Shown: positions 1 to 8,513 of the stretch, in pieces
Layout: every line of letters begins with the position of its first letter
How positions within the stretch are numbered: position 1 is the first letter of the stretch
DNA from: Bdellovibrio sp.
GTDB lineage: Bacteria > Myxococcota > SpSt-1050
Direction: 5' to 3'
NCBI GenBank assembly: GCA_020725805.1
Contig: DYEF01000021.1
Location: 1 to 30,382 of the forward strand
Length of the DNA: 30,382 nt
Notes under the pieces: model-generated
Database searches by the model: none
Told to the model about the DNA's origin: nothing
What the model saw: only the letters and a program-made list of their open reading frames with translations
Position numbers and translations under genes: made by a program

Positions 1-5
1 AAAGC

Positions 6-27
6 AAAGGAAAGTGAAAGGAAAGTG
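6..27. repeat. Two tandem copies of an 11-base purine-rich unit
   Basis: The unit AAAGGAAAGTG occurs at 6-16 and again immediately at 17-27. It lies downstream of the MFS transporter gene, which ends at 104 on the minus strand. No function is evident, and two copies could be chance slippage. Confidence 0.5.
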
Positions 28-34
28 GGAAGAG

Positions 35-60
35 AAGCAAAAATGTGTTGATTTTTGCTT
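35..60 (-). terminator. Perfect 10-bp inverted repeat downstream of the MFS gene, possible terminator
   Basis: AAGCAAAAAT at 35-44 and ATTTTTGCTT at 51-60 are perfect reverse complements around a 6-base loop. The hairpin lies 43 bases past the stop codon of the minus-strand transporter gene. The stem is A/T-rich and no clean T-run follows it on the minus strand, so termination is plausible but not textbook. Confidence 0.4.
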
Positions 61-66
61 ATTATG

Positions 67-102
67 CCTGGCACCAGTGCTTCTCGCCTGGCACAATTGC
101 TT
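67..102. repeat. Two 16-base direct repeats, 20-base period
   Basis: CCTGGCACCAGTGCTT (67-82) and CCTGGCACAATTGCTT (87-102) differ at only two positions and are spaced 20 bases apart. They sit directly after the stop codon of the MFS gene. The first contains the small inverted repeat GCAC-CA-GTGC. The function is unknown; the sites could be a binding site or part of a repeat that continues elsewhere in the genome. Confidence 0.5.
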
Positions 103-103
103 A

Positions 104-1693
104 TTACATATCCTTTGAAAGCCACTTTTTGCCAACTATCAGAATCAGAGGGGAGATAACTGCAATCAGACCGAATATAAACCACATCTGCTCAGGTTTT
201 GTGCAGGCATTCTGCGGGCAGTACTTTTCGATCATCCATCCGGAATATAAAAGCGGTACTAAAAACTTGGTCAGAAACCACGGAAGCTGTGCAACTCCCT
301 GATAGAGTCCTGCCTTACCCTCCGGTGCAATCTCGGTCGCATACTGCAGAAATCTCGGAGACCACATCGCCTCTCCTATTGTCATAATCAGGATATAAAG
401 ACCCAGCGTTACAACATTGTGGTCGATTGCAAGGACAAAAGCAGAGAGACTCATTACGAGTGTCCCCCATATCATCATATTATACACCTTTGCCTTCACC
501 GTTGCTGCTGTTATAATCGGCACGAGAACGAATATCAGAATCGGATTCAGGTTTGAGGCTATTTCAAAATACTCTCCTACCCAGCCTTCATAAGCCCTCG
601 ATATATATTGCGGGAGAATAAGCCAGTTATAGGTAAAGAGCGTCTGGACAGGTATCAGGGAGAAAATAAAGACAAAGAATTTCGTATTTGCAAGGGGGTG
701 CTCCATAATCCATTTGAGAGCGGGATTCCTGATGGCGGAGGGCAGCAGGAGAATGATTACCGGTATAATCAGAATGACAGCAGATACAATGTAATTTACC
801 GGAGCGGGCAGTTTGAACAGGGCAGTAAGAATAAGTGCAGCAATAATTATCCAGACAGTCACAGGAATATAAAGCTTCCCGCCTGATTGAACTTCTGACT
901 CAGAAGAACCTTTTGATTCATTCTCTTCCTCTTTCTTCCCCTCTTCAGCCTTGATCCTTTCAGTCTCCTCCTTTGCCTTCTTTATTGTCTCCTCAACCGT
1001 CTTTTTCGATAAAATGAAATATGTTGAGAGGAGCGAGACGGCAGTAATACCTGTATAGACCCAGAAAGTCCCCTCGATACCGAGCCCCAAAAATTTTTCA
1101 TCCCTTAGCAGGAACGAGAGCATAACAAGAGATGAACCGGCATTCATAAGGGCATAGAGCATTGCATAACCCATAGAGGCCGTCTTCGGAGTAGTAAACT
1201 GTCTCACTGCCGCATAGGCCGCCGGCTGATACATACCATATCCTATCAGCACTATAATAATCCCGAGCATTACGATCAGATGCAGCGGCGACCAGAGACC
1301 GGAGGGCTCGAATCCGAAGAGACTGTGTGCACCAGAAATAAAGAATCTTCCCGTCAGCAGCAGAAAGAAAGATAATATCAGAGCCCTTCTCACACCAATC
1401 TTATCAGGGATAAAACCCAATACCACCATAGATATCGCAATACCTGCTGTCAGAATCATCACCATATTGTGTGACCAGACATCTGCGTGGTCAACCCCCT
1501 GAAAGACATAATCCGAAAAGTACATCGCAAGATATGTTAGTATCCCGAAATACGAAAGCCCTTCGAGGGTATAGGCAAGATTGACACCCCAGAGAGCCCG
1601 TGGGGCGTGAATTAGGTCAATAAAGGGCTGTATTATCTCCTTTAGGGGATTCTGCTTTACCTCTGTCTCTGCCTGATTCTTCTCTTCTGACAT
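104..1693 (-). CDS. MFS transporter, POT/PTR-like (probable proton-coupled peptide or small-solute transporter)
   Basis: A 529-residue integral inner-membrane protein with many hydrophobic segments across its length. Near the N-terminus, TLEGLSYFGILTYLAMYF resembles the E..E(R)F.YYG signature of proton-dependent oligopeptide transporters, and a cytoplasmic-type basic turn (PDKIGVRRA) follows. A highly charged Lys/Glu/Ser-rich loop at about residues 235-275 splits the two halves, as is usual between helices 6 and 7 in MFS proteins. The late segment with SPRFLQYATEIAPEGKAG also looks POT-like. The ATG is preceded by a good ribosome-binding site (AAAGGAG). The substrate cannot be read from sequence; di/tripeptides are a reasonable guess for the family. 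It is transcribed divergently from the lipoprotein gene at 1833. Confidence 0.85.
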   Translation of the reverse strand: MSEEKNQAETEVKQNPLKEIIQPFIDLIHAPRALWGVNLAYTLEGLSYFGILTYLAMYFSDYVFQGVDHADVWSHNMVMILTAGIAISMVVLGFIPDKIGVRRALILSFFLLLTGRFFISGAHSLFGFEPSGLWSPLHLIVMLGIIIVLIGYGMYQPAAYAAVRQFTTPKTASMGYAMLYALMNAGSSLVMLSFLLRDEKFLGLGIEGTFWVYTGITAVSLLSTYFILSKKTVEETIKKAKEETERIKAEEGKKEEENESKGSSESEVQSGGKLYIPVTVWIIIAALILTALFKLPAPVNYIVSAVILIIPVIILLLPSAIRNPALKWIMEHPLANTKFFVFIFSLIPVQTLFTYNWLILPQYISRAYEGWVGEYFEIASNLNPILIFVLVPIITAATVKAKVYNMMIWGTLVMSLSAFVLAIDHNVVTLGLYILIMTIGEAMWSPRFLQYATEIAPEGKAGLYQGVAQLPWFLTKFLVPLLYSGWMIEKYCPQNACTKPEQMWFIFGLIAVISPLILIVGKKWLSKDM

Positions 1694-1791
1694 AATCGCT
1701 CCTTTGAATAGCCTGCCTATTATCCCAAAAATTCGAAATATTCAAACTGAAACTTACAATTATTTCTTCAACATATCGCCTATAGATTTTT

Positions 1792-1823
1792 TTGTTGTGA
1801 TTAAAACAATGTTTTGATATTAA
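1792..1823 (+). promoter_or_regulatory. Candidate promoter with an embedded 13-bp palindrome upstream of the 1833 lipoprotein
   Basis: TTGTGA (1795-1800), 17 bases, then TATTAA (1818-1823) fits a weak sigma-70 promoter. AAAACA-A-TGTTTT (1803-1815), a perfect palindrome with a one-base centre, lies between the two boxes where a repressor would act. Transcription would begin only a few bases before the ATG at 1833, and no ribosome-binding site is visible, so the mRNA may be almost leaderless. Confidence 0.35.
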
Positions 1824-1832
1824 TTTGAAATA

Positions 1833-2603
1833 ATGCAATATAATCGAATTATTCTGACAATAATTATATGCCTATTCATTCATTGGTTTACTTCCTGTAT
1901 AACCTTTGCCCCACCAGTCTTTGTACCCTCCAGGAGCCTTCATAAAACAGAAGGAACAAGAAACATCAATTTTTTATTAGGATATACAAATTTCATTTTA
2001 CCTGTTCCACTCCCCTGTATAGAAGTCCCTCCCTGTATAGCAGGAATAGAGATTGAAAACAAAATATCAGACAAGGCAAATATTACCTTAAATCTTTCAG
2101 GTATTATGGAATCTATCAACAGCAATCAGGATATCTCCGCATTAGGCATAGGGACCGGTCTAATTACTTTTCCTTTCAGAGAGGATAATAATAATTTTTC
2201 AATTGCTATGGAAAACCGACTTGACTTTCTATATATGTCTAACCATTCTATCTCAGCACAGCCATCTATACATTTGCACCTATCATATACAGTACCAAAA
2301 GCTGAGATTAGATTTACTCTTAGAACAGGATATAATAAAATACTGAGAAAGGGGAGTTTAATAATATATGAAGAACCTGGAAACTTCCTTTTAGGAGGTT
2401 TATCTTCAAGAGATGAAATAACTATAGAAATAAATGACAACTATTATTATGGAGGTGATTTTGGCCTCCTCTTTCATAATGATTCATATTATATAGGACC
2501 TGTATTTGGATTACTATCAATAAAAAATTCAAAAACAGAGAAGTCGAGTGGTCTTCTCTATACTATCCTGGTCATTGGAAAAAATACTGATTTAAAACAA
2601 TAA
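1833..2603 (+). CDS. Putative outer-membrane-like lipoprotein of unknown function
   Basis: A 256-residue protein with a hydrophobic N-terminal stretch (residues 6-19) ending in the lipobox-like FTSC, so it is probably lipidated at Cys22 or exported. The rest has alternating polar and hydrophobic residues with many aromatic and Gly/Ser positions (for example IYNGLL-type strand ends and SIHLHLSYTV), which suggests a small beta-barrel or beta-rich outer-membrane protein. No family was recognised. The base composition is more AT-rich than the transporter next to it. No clear Shine-Dalgarno sequence precedes the ATG, but no better start exists, because the signal peptide begins right after it. Confidence 0.65.
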   Translation: MQYNRIILTIIICLFIHWFTSCITFAPPVFVPSRSLHKTEGTRNINFLLGYTNFILPVPLPCIEVPPCIAGIEIENKISDKANITLNLSGIMESINSNQDISALGIGTGLITFPFREDNNNFSIAMENRLDFLYMSNHSISAQPSIHLHLSYTVPKAEIRFTLRTGYNKILRKGSLIIYEEPGNFLLGGLSSRDEITIEINDNYYYGGDFGLLFHNDSYYIGPVFGLLSIKNSKTEKSSGLLYTILVIGKNTDLKQ

Positions 2604-2707
2604 ACGCAATTTTAGAAACTATATCAAAATCTGTAACAATAAAAATAATCGGTATCTCTTTAGAAACATACATTTATAAAATATTACAACTGCAAAAACA
2701 GACAAGC

Positions 2708-2736
2708 TTGACACATCAGTTTATATATATTATACA
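2708..2736 (+). promoter_or_regulatory. Strong sigma-70 type promoter for the metalloprotease-like lipoprotein
   Basis: TTGACA (2708-2713), a 17-base spacer and TATACA (2731-2736) match the consensus closely. Predicted transcription starts near 2743, leaving a leader of about 28 bases before the ATG at 2771. A reading frame opening at the TTG of the -35 box therefore cannot be the true start. Confidence 0.75.
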
Positions 2737-2770
2737 AAATAAGGCAACTACATACAGGGAGAGATTAAAT

Positions 2771-4972
2771 ATGAAGAGAGAGGTTTTTATTATTGTAATC
2801 ATAGGGGCCTTTTTTTACCTGTTTGCCTGTTCAGATAATAACAATTCCAGCAATCCTTCAAACAATTTAACAGATACTTCTTTTTCCGACATCTCATCGG
2901 ATGCAGGTTATGAAAGACTGATTCTAACAACACAGATAGATGATAAGGGAAAAGTAGTTGAGGCTGAGGGACTCAAAATGAATATCCCTGAAGGGGCTAT
3001 TAATAGTTCTACAACGATTGAGATAAGCGAGATAAAGACCGATACTCCATATTCAGGGAATCTCGCCGGAAAGATATACAAGATAACCAATCTCCCCATA
3101 GAGATATACAAACCAATTGAAATAAGTCTTAAGATGGATATCACAGATAAGAATTCTTCATTTATTATGCTTGGTGAGACAAATTTTATACAATCACTCA
3201 ATACAAATACACAGACATTTACCCTTCTGGACGGCCAGATAATCAATAAGGAAGTAAAAGGGATTCTGCCATATATTGAGAGTACAAATCTCAAATTTCT
3301 GAAAAATACCATCGGTACTCTAAGTACTTCCGATAAAAATACAATACTTGTTGCACCGGTTACAAATATGATTACACACGAATTCAATCATTTCAGATTT
3401 ACCTATTCACCAGAGAAACTTGGAGACAACTTTGGAACAAAGATTGAGAAACTAAACACATTTTTTGAAGAAGCCTATTCTGTCCTTGAAAATGACCTCG
3501 GCCTTTCATTTTCAAAAAGAAAGAGCTTCCCAATTAAAATTGAGATCAAAGACTTGAAAAATATAGAAAGATGGGCACTTGCAATATCAAGCAAGGTAAG
3601 TCGCGATTATGACTGGATCGATATAAATGAGGAAAATTTTAGTTCGCCTGATTTTGATACTGAATTTAAGGTCTCTGCAGGACACGAACTCTTTCACCTA
3701 CTTCAGGACCTGTATGACCCATCCTGGTTTATAGGATTTACTGGTGGAAAAAATATATGGTTTAAGGAGGCATCCTCGGTCTGGTTCGAAAAATATTTTC
3801 TTAAAAATCCAAGATACTGTTCTAAAGTAATCAATAACCTGTCTGGTTTTTTTATCCTTAATGGTTTCCTTAATCCCGAGGATGAATCACAGCACGGGTA
3901 TGGCGCTTCACTATTTTTAGGATATCTATTAAAGTATTACAACGATGACCCCAGAATAGTAGGAAAAATCTGGGAAAATATATCTAATAAACAGACAGTG
4001 CAGGATGCAATCCAAAACGCAACAGATGATATACACTGGTACTGGAAGTGGGAATGGTTTATAAATGAATATTTTCTGGATAATGGTTATTTTACAGACA
4101 TCAAAGATTGCATAAATAAGGCAAAAGAACTTATAATCAATAGTGCTAAATACTGGTATATTGATAATCCTGAAACCAATAACAATAATGTGTTTACATC
4201 TGAGTTCAACGGCCTTTCAGCAAAACCTTTTATAATAATGCTAAGATTAAAAGATAAAGGCTTTGAACAGAATATACCTTATAAACTTACAATTTCTTCA
4301 GAAAACCTATCTGAGGAGAACAAGATACTTATTATAGATGAAAATTACAAAAGATTAATTGGTGAAGTTAATAAAAATAGTCAGGAAGTTACTATTAATA
4401 AAATTGAGACATATTCAAAGGGATTCAGATTTTTGTTGATAATAATAAATAGTGAGAAGAATAAAAAGACAATTTCAGTAAAAGCCGAGCTTAAAAAGGA
4501 TATAGGGACTAAAACATACGAATGGAGTAAACAGTATAAATTCTATTATGGGCAATTCTTCGCTACTATATACGCAAGAGTAAGTTCTACCAATTCATTT
4601 GTAGTTCAAGAAAGCACTACGGATAACGACAGTAGAACAATTACTATGATAGAACCAATAAAGAACACTGATACGACGAAATCTATCAAATTTGAAATAG
4701 ACTTGTTAAAACTTGAAAGAAATGAAGAAATTGAATGGGATCCAAGCTATGGCCAGGCCTGCCTTTTGGAATCCTGTCTTTCGACCTGGGATGAGACAAT
4801 CAAAGAATGTGGAGCAAAAATTTCTAAATTATTAAATCCACCTATAACCATAAATTCACTCTATTATAAAATTAAACCTGGTCTAACAAATAATAGCACA
4901 AATAGTTGTGATTGTGTTATAGAGGGATGTTCTGGAGAAGGAATATTTAAATTTGAAATTGTGAACCAATAA
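2771..4972 (+). CDS. Secreted lipoprotein with a gluzincin-type (HExxH) metallopeptidase domain
   Basis: A 733-residue protein from the ATG at 2771, which has a GGGAGAG ribosome-binding site. Residues 1-20 form a lipoprotein signal ending in LFAC, followed by an Asn/Ser/Asp-rich linker. Residues of about 55-130 (GLKMNIPEGAI onward) look like a ZU5-type beta-sandwich. The central domain has HELFH at residues 305-309, and further on KNIWFKEASSVWFEKYF, which mirrors the WLNEGFA.Y.E third-ligand segment of gluzincins (Glu at about 333). The zinc-binding and catalytic residues therefore appear intact, although the gap between the motifs (about 24 residues) is longer than the classical 18. The C-terminus is beta-rich and ends in a Cys-rich region (six Cys in the last 70 residues). 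The substrate is unknown; an envelope-anchored or surface protease is inferred. Confidence 0.75.
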   Translation: MKREVFIIVIIGAFFYLFACSDNNNSSNPSNNLTDTSFSDISSDAGYERLILTTQIDDKGKVVEAEGLKMNIPEGAINSSTTIEISEIKTDTPYSGNLAGKIYKITNLPIEIYKPIEISLKMDITDKNSSFIMLGETNFIQSLNTNTQTFTLLDGQIINKEVKGILPYIESTNLKFLKNTIGTLSTSDKNTILVAPVTNMITHEFNHFRFTYSPEKLGDNFGTKIEKLNTFFEEAYSVLENDLGLSFSKRKSFPIKIEIKDLKNIERWALAISSKVSRDYDWIDINEENFSSPDFDTEFKVSAGHELFHLLQDLYDPSWFIGFTGGKNIWFKEASSVWFEKYFLKNPRYCSKVINNLSGFFILNGFLNPEDESQHGYGASLFLGYLLKYYNDDPRIVGKIWENISNKQTVQDAIQNATDDIHWYWKWEWFINEYFLDNGYFTDIKDCINKAKELIINSAKYWYIDNPETNNNNVFTSEFNGLSAKPFIIMLRLKDKGFEQNIPYKLTISSENLSEENKILIIDENYKRLIGEVNKNSQEVTINKIETYSKGFRFLLIIINSEKNKKTISVKAELKKDIGTKTYEWSKQYKFYYGQFFATIYARVSSTNSFVVQESTTDNDSRTITMIEPIKNTDTTKSIKFEIDLLKLERNEEIEWDPSYGQACLLESCLSTWDETIKECGAKISKLLNPPITINSLYYKIKPGLTNNSTNSCDCVIEGCSGEGIFKFEIVNQ

Positions 4973-4979
4973 CTGTAAA

Positions 4980-5492
4980 CTACCCCAAAAATTTTAGTAT
5001 ATACTCCTTCAATTGATTAAAGAATATCACTGCCTCTGCGTCCTTGTATTTTGCAGTCCAGATATATTTTGCAAGCCCCGCCTGTGCAAGTCCGTAATAC
5101 CCTACTACAATCTGTCCGATTGCAATATAACCGGTTGCCACCTGACCAATACCAAAGAGGAGTGTAATCGCCACCTGTGCAATGGCGGTAATCCCTATAA
5201 TAAACTGACCGAAGCCGAAAAGGATGCCGACTCCAAACTGTGCAAAAGTAATAAGACCAAAGGCAAACTGACCTATCGCAATGATTCCCTTTGCAACTCT
5301 CAGATGACCGTTTCTGTCCTTACCGAAGGCGATATGAATCAGCGGATAACCGAAGAGCTCGATACCGGATTTGTAATCGATACCGGTCCCGTCATACAGA
5401 TGATTGGCCGGCTTCTTTGCACCACAGTGAGGACACATCTCTGCCTCAACCGCCACCATATTTCTGCAAACCCTGCAGGGAAACATATTCAT
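4980..5492 (-). CDS. Zinc-ribbon protein with Gly-Gln hydrophobic tandem repeats, probably membrane-associated
   Basis: A 170-residue protein. The N-terminus has a zinc ribbon with CRVC at about 6-9 and CPHC at about 20-23, ending in GAKKPA. From about residue 65 to 150 there are about seven consecutive hydrophobic units of 10-11 residues, most containing Gly-Gln or Ala-Gln (IAIGQFAFG, FGFGQFIIG, FGIGQVATG, YIAIGQIVVG). The unit is too short for a normal membrane helix and too regular for chance. It could form a beta-helix-like or membrane-embedded solenoid. The start has a good ribosome-binding site (AAGGGGA), 10 bases after the stop of the lipoprotein gene at 5503, so the two are probably co-transcribed. 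Function unknown. It converges on the 2771 gene with only 7 bases between the stops. Confidence 0.7.
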   Translation of the reverse strand: MNMFPCRVCRNMVAVEAEMCPHCGAKKPANHLYDGTGIDYKSGIELFGYPLIHIAFGKDRNGHLRVAKGIIAIGQFAFGLITFAQFGVGILFGFGQFIIGITAIAQVAITLLFGIGQVATGYIAIGQIVVGYYGLAQAGLAKYIWTAKYKDAEAVIFFNQLKEYILKFLG

Positions 5493-5502
5493 AAAAATCC
5501 CC

Positions 5503-7722
5503 TTACCTGATAACGCCTATGAATCTCCCCATCCAGTACGGCAGGAGATACGGAGTCATAATCTGCTCCGAATACCCTTCACCCTCCTCATCAAGGACGA
5601 ACGGATTCTCTGCCCATCTTATAACACGCTTTTGATTATAAGAAAATACCTCAAGTGATTGAGGTCTGCCAAATCTATCCTTCTTCGGGTCGAGTGTATA
5701 ATCTGCTCTATGACTGTTATATACCTTCCACTCAATTCCATGCAGATAAAATTCTTTGAGTGTTCTTACAGAATCATCTATATGATAATTACCTTGCGGA
5801 TTAAAAAATGCATAGATCATATTAAATTCGGGATTTCTCTCTTTAATCTGAGTCTGATAGATATTCTCAAGCCCCTCATTCCAGTATTTTAAAAATTTTG
5901 GGTCTTTTTCAAGTCTTATCAGTGTAAAAAGTGCAAGAAAGCTCATCTCCTCAGAGTCGTGATTTATTTGCACAGCAGTATTGATATCCTGAATCCTTCT
6001 TACATAATCAAAATATCTCTCATCTCTTGCAAGTTTATAGAAGTGTTCTTCGAAGAACTTATCGCCTGTAATATGGTATGCAAATCTGAGTCCCCCCAGA
6101 ATCATAGCCGAATTCAATCCCGCATCACCAAACTGACCAGTCGTCTTAATCCATTCCGGATAAAACTGACCGTGAGTGGTCACTTCTCCGTCCAGATCAA
6201 CAATCTTATATCCGTTGAGCACTATATATCTCTGAAGTTCCCCGTGAACATCTCTGATCCGTTTTTTCTCATCCTCATTTGCACAATAGTCATAATAGAT
6301 AGAAAGACCGAATACGTGCCCGACATATTCATCCGAGGATGTATCTCCCTTGAAGCACCACTTTCCGTCGTCCGAGAGATGCCACTCGCCGCCGCTCTGT
6401 TTTTTAATATCGCAGAGTTCTGGCTCTACTACCGAGCGGGCAAAGAATCCCTTTTTACCAGTTACTGTCTCCAGAAGCAGTAATGCCTCAAGCGTCTCCC
6501 TTGCGTCATTTAATACTGATTGGTCCTTAGTTACAACATATTTGAAGCACATCGCTGCAAGATACATCCCCGACCACTGTCCGTCATTGTCATCATCGTG
6601 TGTATAACAGGAAGAAAGGTCTCCCGGATTTTTCATCGCACAGGGGGAATAAAATCCCATTCTGTTGTGCCTCTTCTTCATACCATCATATAGAATTCCC
6701 TCTTTCTCCCTAAGGGTCATCTGTTTCGGAGATATCATCCCGACTCCCTTAGCGGTTGCAACAAGAATATTGCCGGGAGAATCGATTAGAACATCATTCA
6801 CATCCCAGTCCGGTATATAATATCTGCTGTGGAAATAATCCCACAACCCGTTTTCTTTATAGAGCATAAGGCCCTTATCGGAGAGCCCGAATATACCGTA
6901 TCGTGAAAATTTTACCGACTTCAGTTTCGGATAGGGCATTTTCTCTTCCTTCGTAACCCATTTGAGATTCTGCCCGTCATAGATTACATATCTATCGGTA
7001 TTCGATGCCACAAAGCCCCCTCTGGTATCACAATCAATCGAATTAAAAACCCCTTCGACGACAGAGGAGGTTTTGTCAAAATTACCCTCAACCTTCAATA
7101 TGCTGCTAAGTGACACCACATAATAGAAACCGTCCGAATAACATAAGTGCCTGATTCCGTATTCGAATTTCTGCTCCAAAAACTTACCATCTTCATATTT
7201 TATAAAGAGCTGCTCTGAATCTCCCGCAATAACCCTTACATTATCAGATGAGGCAAATATAACCGGATTTGCAAAATCTCTGGAATCAATAATCTTATCG
7301 GTATCGGTAATAATAATTCTCTTTTCCATTACAACGACAAGAAGGTCCCTGTAAGGCAGGAGTCTTATTATCTTCTCATCTCCCAAAAGTTCTATCTTCT
7401 GAAAGGTATCATCCTGAAGGAAGAAAAGACCATCATCGCGGCCGGCAATTATCTTATTTTTATACTCTGCAAGCGAATTTACAGATACACTGGTATCAAA
7501 AAGTTTCGATTCATACTGAACAAACGGAATGTCTTCATATACGTACTTATAACCTTCATCCGTATTTACATCGTGTAAGACATCAGAGAAGACATCACTC
7601 ACAACTGATGCATCTCCTAAAACATCTTTCGGTATATCTGAGGCGGAATTCGTACTGCAATTTAGGAAAAGGGAAGAGACATAAACGATTGCAGCAAGCA
7701 GGCATCTGTAGTTTTTATTCAT
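5503..7722 (-). CDS. Lipoprotein with an N-terminal beta-propeller-like region and a C-terminal helical-toroid-like domain
   Basis: A 739-residue protein from the ATG at 7722, which has ribosome-binding site AAAGGAAAG. The signal peptide ends in LFLNC (lipidated Cys at about 22), followed by an Asp/Val/Ser-rich linker. Residues of about 55-330 contain repeated short beta segments with aromatic, Gly and Asp turns (AGRDDGLFFLQDD, VASNTDRYVIYDG, GIFGLSDKGLMLYK), like the propeller blades of sensor and sugar-binding proteins. The second half is helical with repeated segments such as YLAAMCFKYVVTKD, GLRFAYHITGDKFFEEHF and LARDERYFDYV, reminiscent of the alpha/alpha toroids of polysaccharide-acting enzymes. 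No catalytic residues can be assigned with confidence. A role in binding or degrading a glycan at the cell surface is only a suggestion. Confidence 0.65.
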   Translation of the reverse strand: MNKNYRCLLAAIVYVSSLFLNCSTNSASDIPKDVLGDASVVSDVFSDVLHDVNTDEGYKYVYEDIPFVQYESKLFDTSVSVNSLAEYKNKIIAGRDDGLFFLQDDTFQKIELLGDEKIIRLLPYRDLLVVVMEKRIIITDTDKIIDSRDFANPVIFASSDNVRVIAGDSEQLFIKYEDGKFLEQKFEYGIRHLCYSDGFYYVVSLSSILKVEGNFDKTSSVVEGVFNSIDCDTRGGFVASNTDRYVIYDGQNLKWVTKEEKMPYPKLKSVKFSRYGIFGLSDKGLMLYKENGLWDYFHSRYYIPDWDVNDVLIDSPGNILVATAKGVGMISPKQMTLREKEGILYDGMKKRHNRMGFYSPCAMKNPGDLSSCYTHDDDNDGQWSGMYLAAMCFKYVVTKDQSVLNDARETLEALLLLETVTGKKGFFARSVVEPELCDIKKQSGGEWHLSDDGKWCFKGDTSSDEYVGHVFGLSIYYDYCANEDEKKRIRDVHGELQRYIVLNGYKIVDLDGEVTTHGQFYPEWIKTTGQFGDAGLNSAMILGGLRFAYHITGDKFFEEHFYKLARDERYFDYVRRIQDINTAVQINHDSEEMSFLALFTLIRLEKDPKFLKYWNEGLENIYQTQIKERNPEFNMIYAFFNPQGNYHIDDSVRTLKEFYLHGIEWKVYNSHRADYTLDPKKDRFGRPQSLEVFSYNQKRVIRWAENPFVLDEEGEGYSEQIMTPYLLPYWMGRFIGVIR

Positions 7723-7753
7723 TTTCTTTCCTTTCGCAAACAGGGCATACGGT

Positions 7754-7782
7754 TTAATATCAGGTTTTTGCGATCTTCTCAA
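7754..7782 (-). promoter_or_regulatory. Sigma-70 type promoter for the 5503-7722 lipoprotein operon
   Basis: On the minus strand TTGAGA (7782-7777), a 17-base spacer and TATTAA (7759-7754) precede the ATG at 7722 by about 31 bases. The TTG of the -35 box opens a longer reading frame that should not be used as the start. Confidence 0.6.
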
Positions 7783-7876
7783 AGAAAAAAATCTTTATTA
7801 AGGCTGACAATATCTTCTGCTTTGGCTAATCCGATATCTCATAACTGAAAAAGGCCGGCTGCGAAAATTAATACCT

Positions 7877-7905
7877 TTGACAGATGATATCTCAGGTGAT
7901 AGAAA
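7877..7905 (+). promoter_or_regulatory. Candidate sigma-70 promoter for the 7941 gene
   Basis: TTGACA (7877-7882), 17 bases, then TAGAAA (7900-7905) with an upstream TGA that resembles an extended -10. The leader to the ATG at 7941 would be about 29 bases. Confidence 0.5.
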
Positions 7906-7940
7906 AATTCCGATACTGGTTTTAATACTGCGGAGGCATA

Positions 7941-8447
7941 ATGGGACCCATTTCTTTTGAGACTATTGACACAGTATTTAATGAAATATCAATGTATACA
8001 CCGGATCAGGCAATTCAACTGATGAATGAGATGAATAAAGAGCAGCCTTATTTACTTACCTACCTAAAAGCAACAGCCGATCGCGATTTCGGAATGATAG
8101 AAAAGGAATTATTTATATTCTTAGGTGTTTGTATATGGAAGGTTATGGCCCGCGTGAATTCATCACTCCCGAAGGTTCTGCCGGTTCTGATAGGTGAGAT
8201 GGAAAAACAGAACTCACAATTACTTGATACAATGGAAGATATGAATGAAGAGGATTTTTCAGAATCCATAAAGAAGATGATGGAGAACTACCCGCAACCG
8301 GATCTGCTGGATTATATAAATATGGTACTTGCAAATGAAGAGGAGGAAGGTGAACTCAATCCGGAGGATACAGGTCTGATTCTTGTTTACCTTAAAACCA
8401 TAATCGATGCATTTCAAAAGGTATCTGAAATAAACTCACATCGCTAA
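7941..8447 (+). CDS. Acidic helical protein of unknown function
   Basis: A 168-residue protein preceded by GGAGG four bases before the ATG. It has no signal peptide and no membrane segment. It is predicted to be almost entirely helical and is rich in Glu, Met and Leu, with an acidic stretch at about residues 90-140 (EDMNEEDFSESI, ANEEEEGELNPED). One hydrophobic helix (LFIFLGVCIWKVMARV) is probably buried. No family was recognised. It stands alone between divergently oriented neighbours, with its own promoter. Confidence 0.6.
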   Translation: MGPISFETIDTVFNEISMYTPDQAIQLMNEMNKEQPYLLTYLKATADRDFGMIEKELFIFLGVCIWKVMARVNSSLPKVLPVLIGEMEKQNSQLLDTMEDMNEEDFSESIKKMMENYPQPDLLDYINMVLANEEEEGELNPEDTGLILVYLKTIIDAFQKVSEINSHR

Positions 8448-8498
8448 AAAATACCGGAAAAACGACAGTATTTTGGTATAAAAGGACAGGTGCCCTCT

Positions 8499-8513
8499 AT
8501 AAAACGGTTTTAT
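8499..8513 (+). terminator. Small A/T-rich hairpin between converging genes, weak terminator candidate
   Basis: ATAAAAC-G-GTTTTAT (8499-8513) is a perfect 7-bp palindrome followed on the plus strand by further T residues, just after the 7941 gene and overlapping the stop of pepT on the other strand. A second inverted repeat, AAAATAC (8448-8454) with GTATTTT (8468-8474), lies upstream. Stem stability is low. Confidence 0.3.

Noticed and set aside
69-103. TGGCAC sequences resembling a sigma-54 -24 box
   Set aside because: No GC element lies at the correct distance (TTGC is too close), and the sites are downstream of a gene.
1617-1838. 73-codon minus-strand frame upstream of and overlapping the transporter
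   Set aside because: It starts at TTG, runs through the divergent promoter region and overlaps the MFS gene in another frame.
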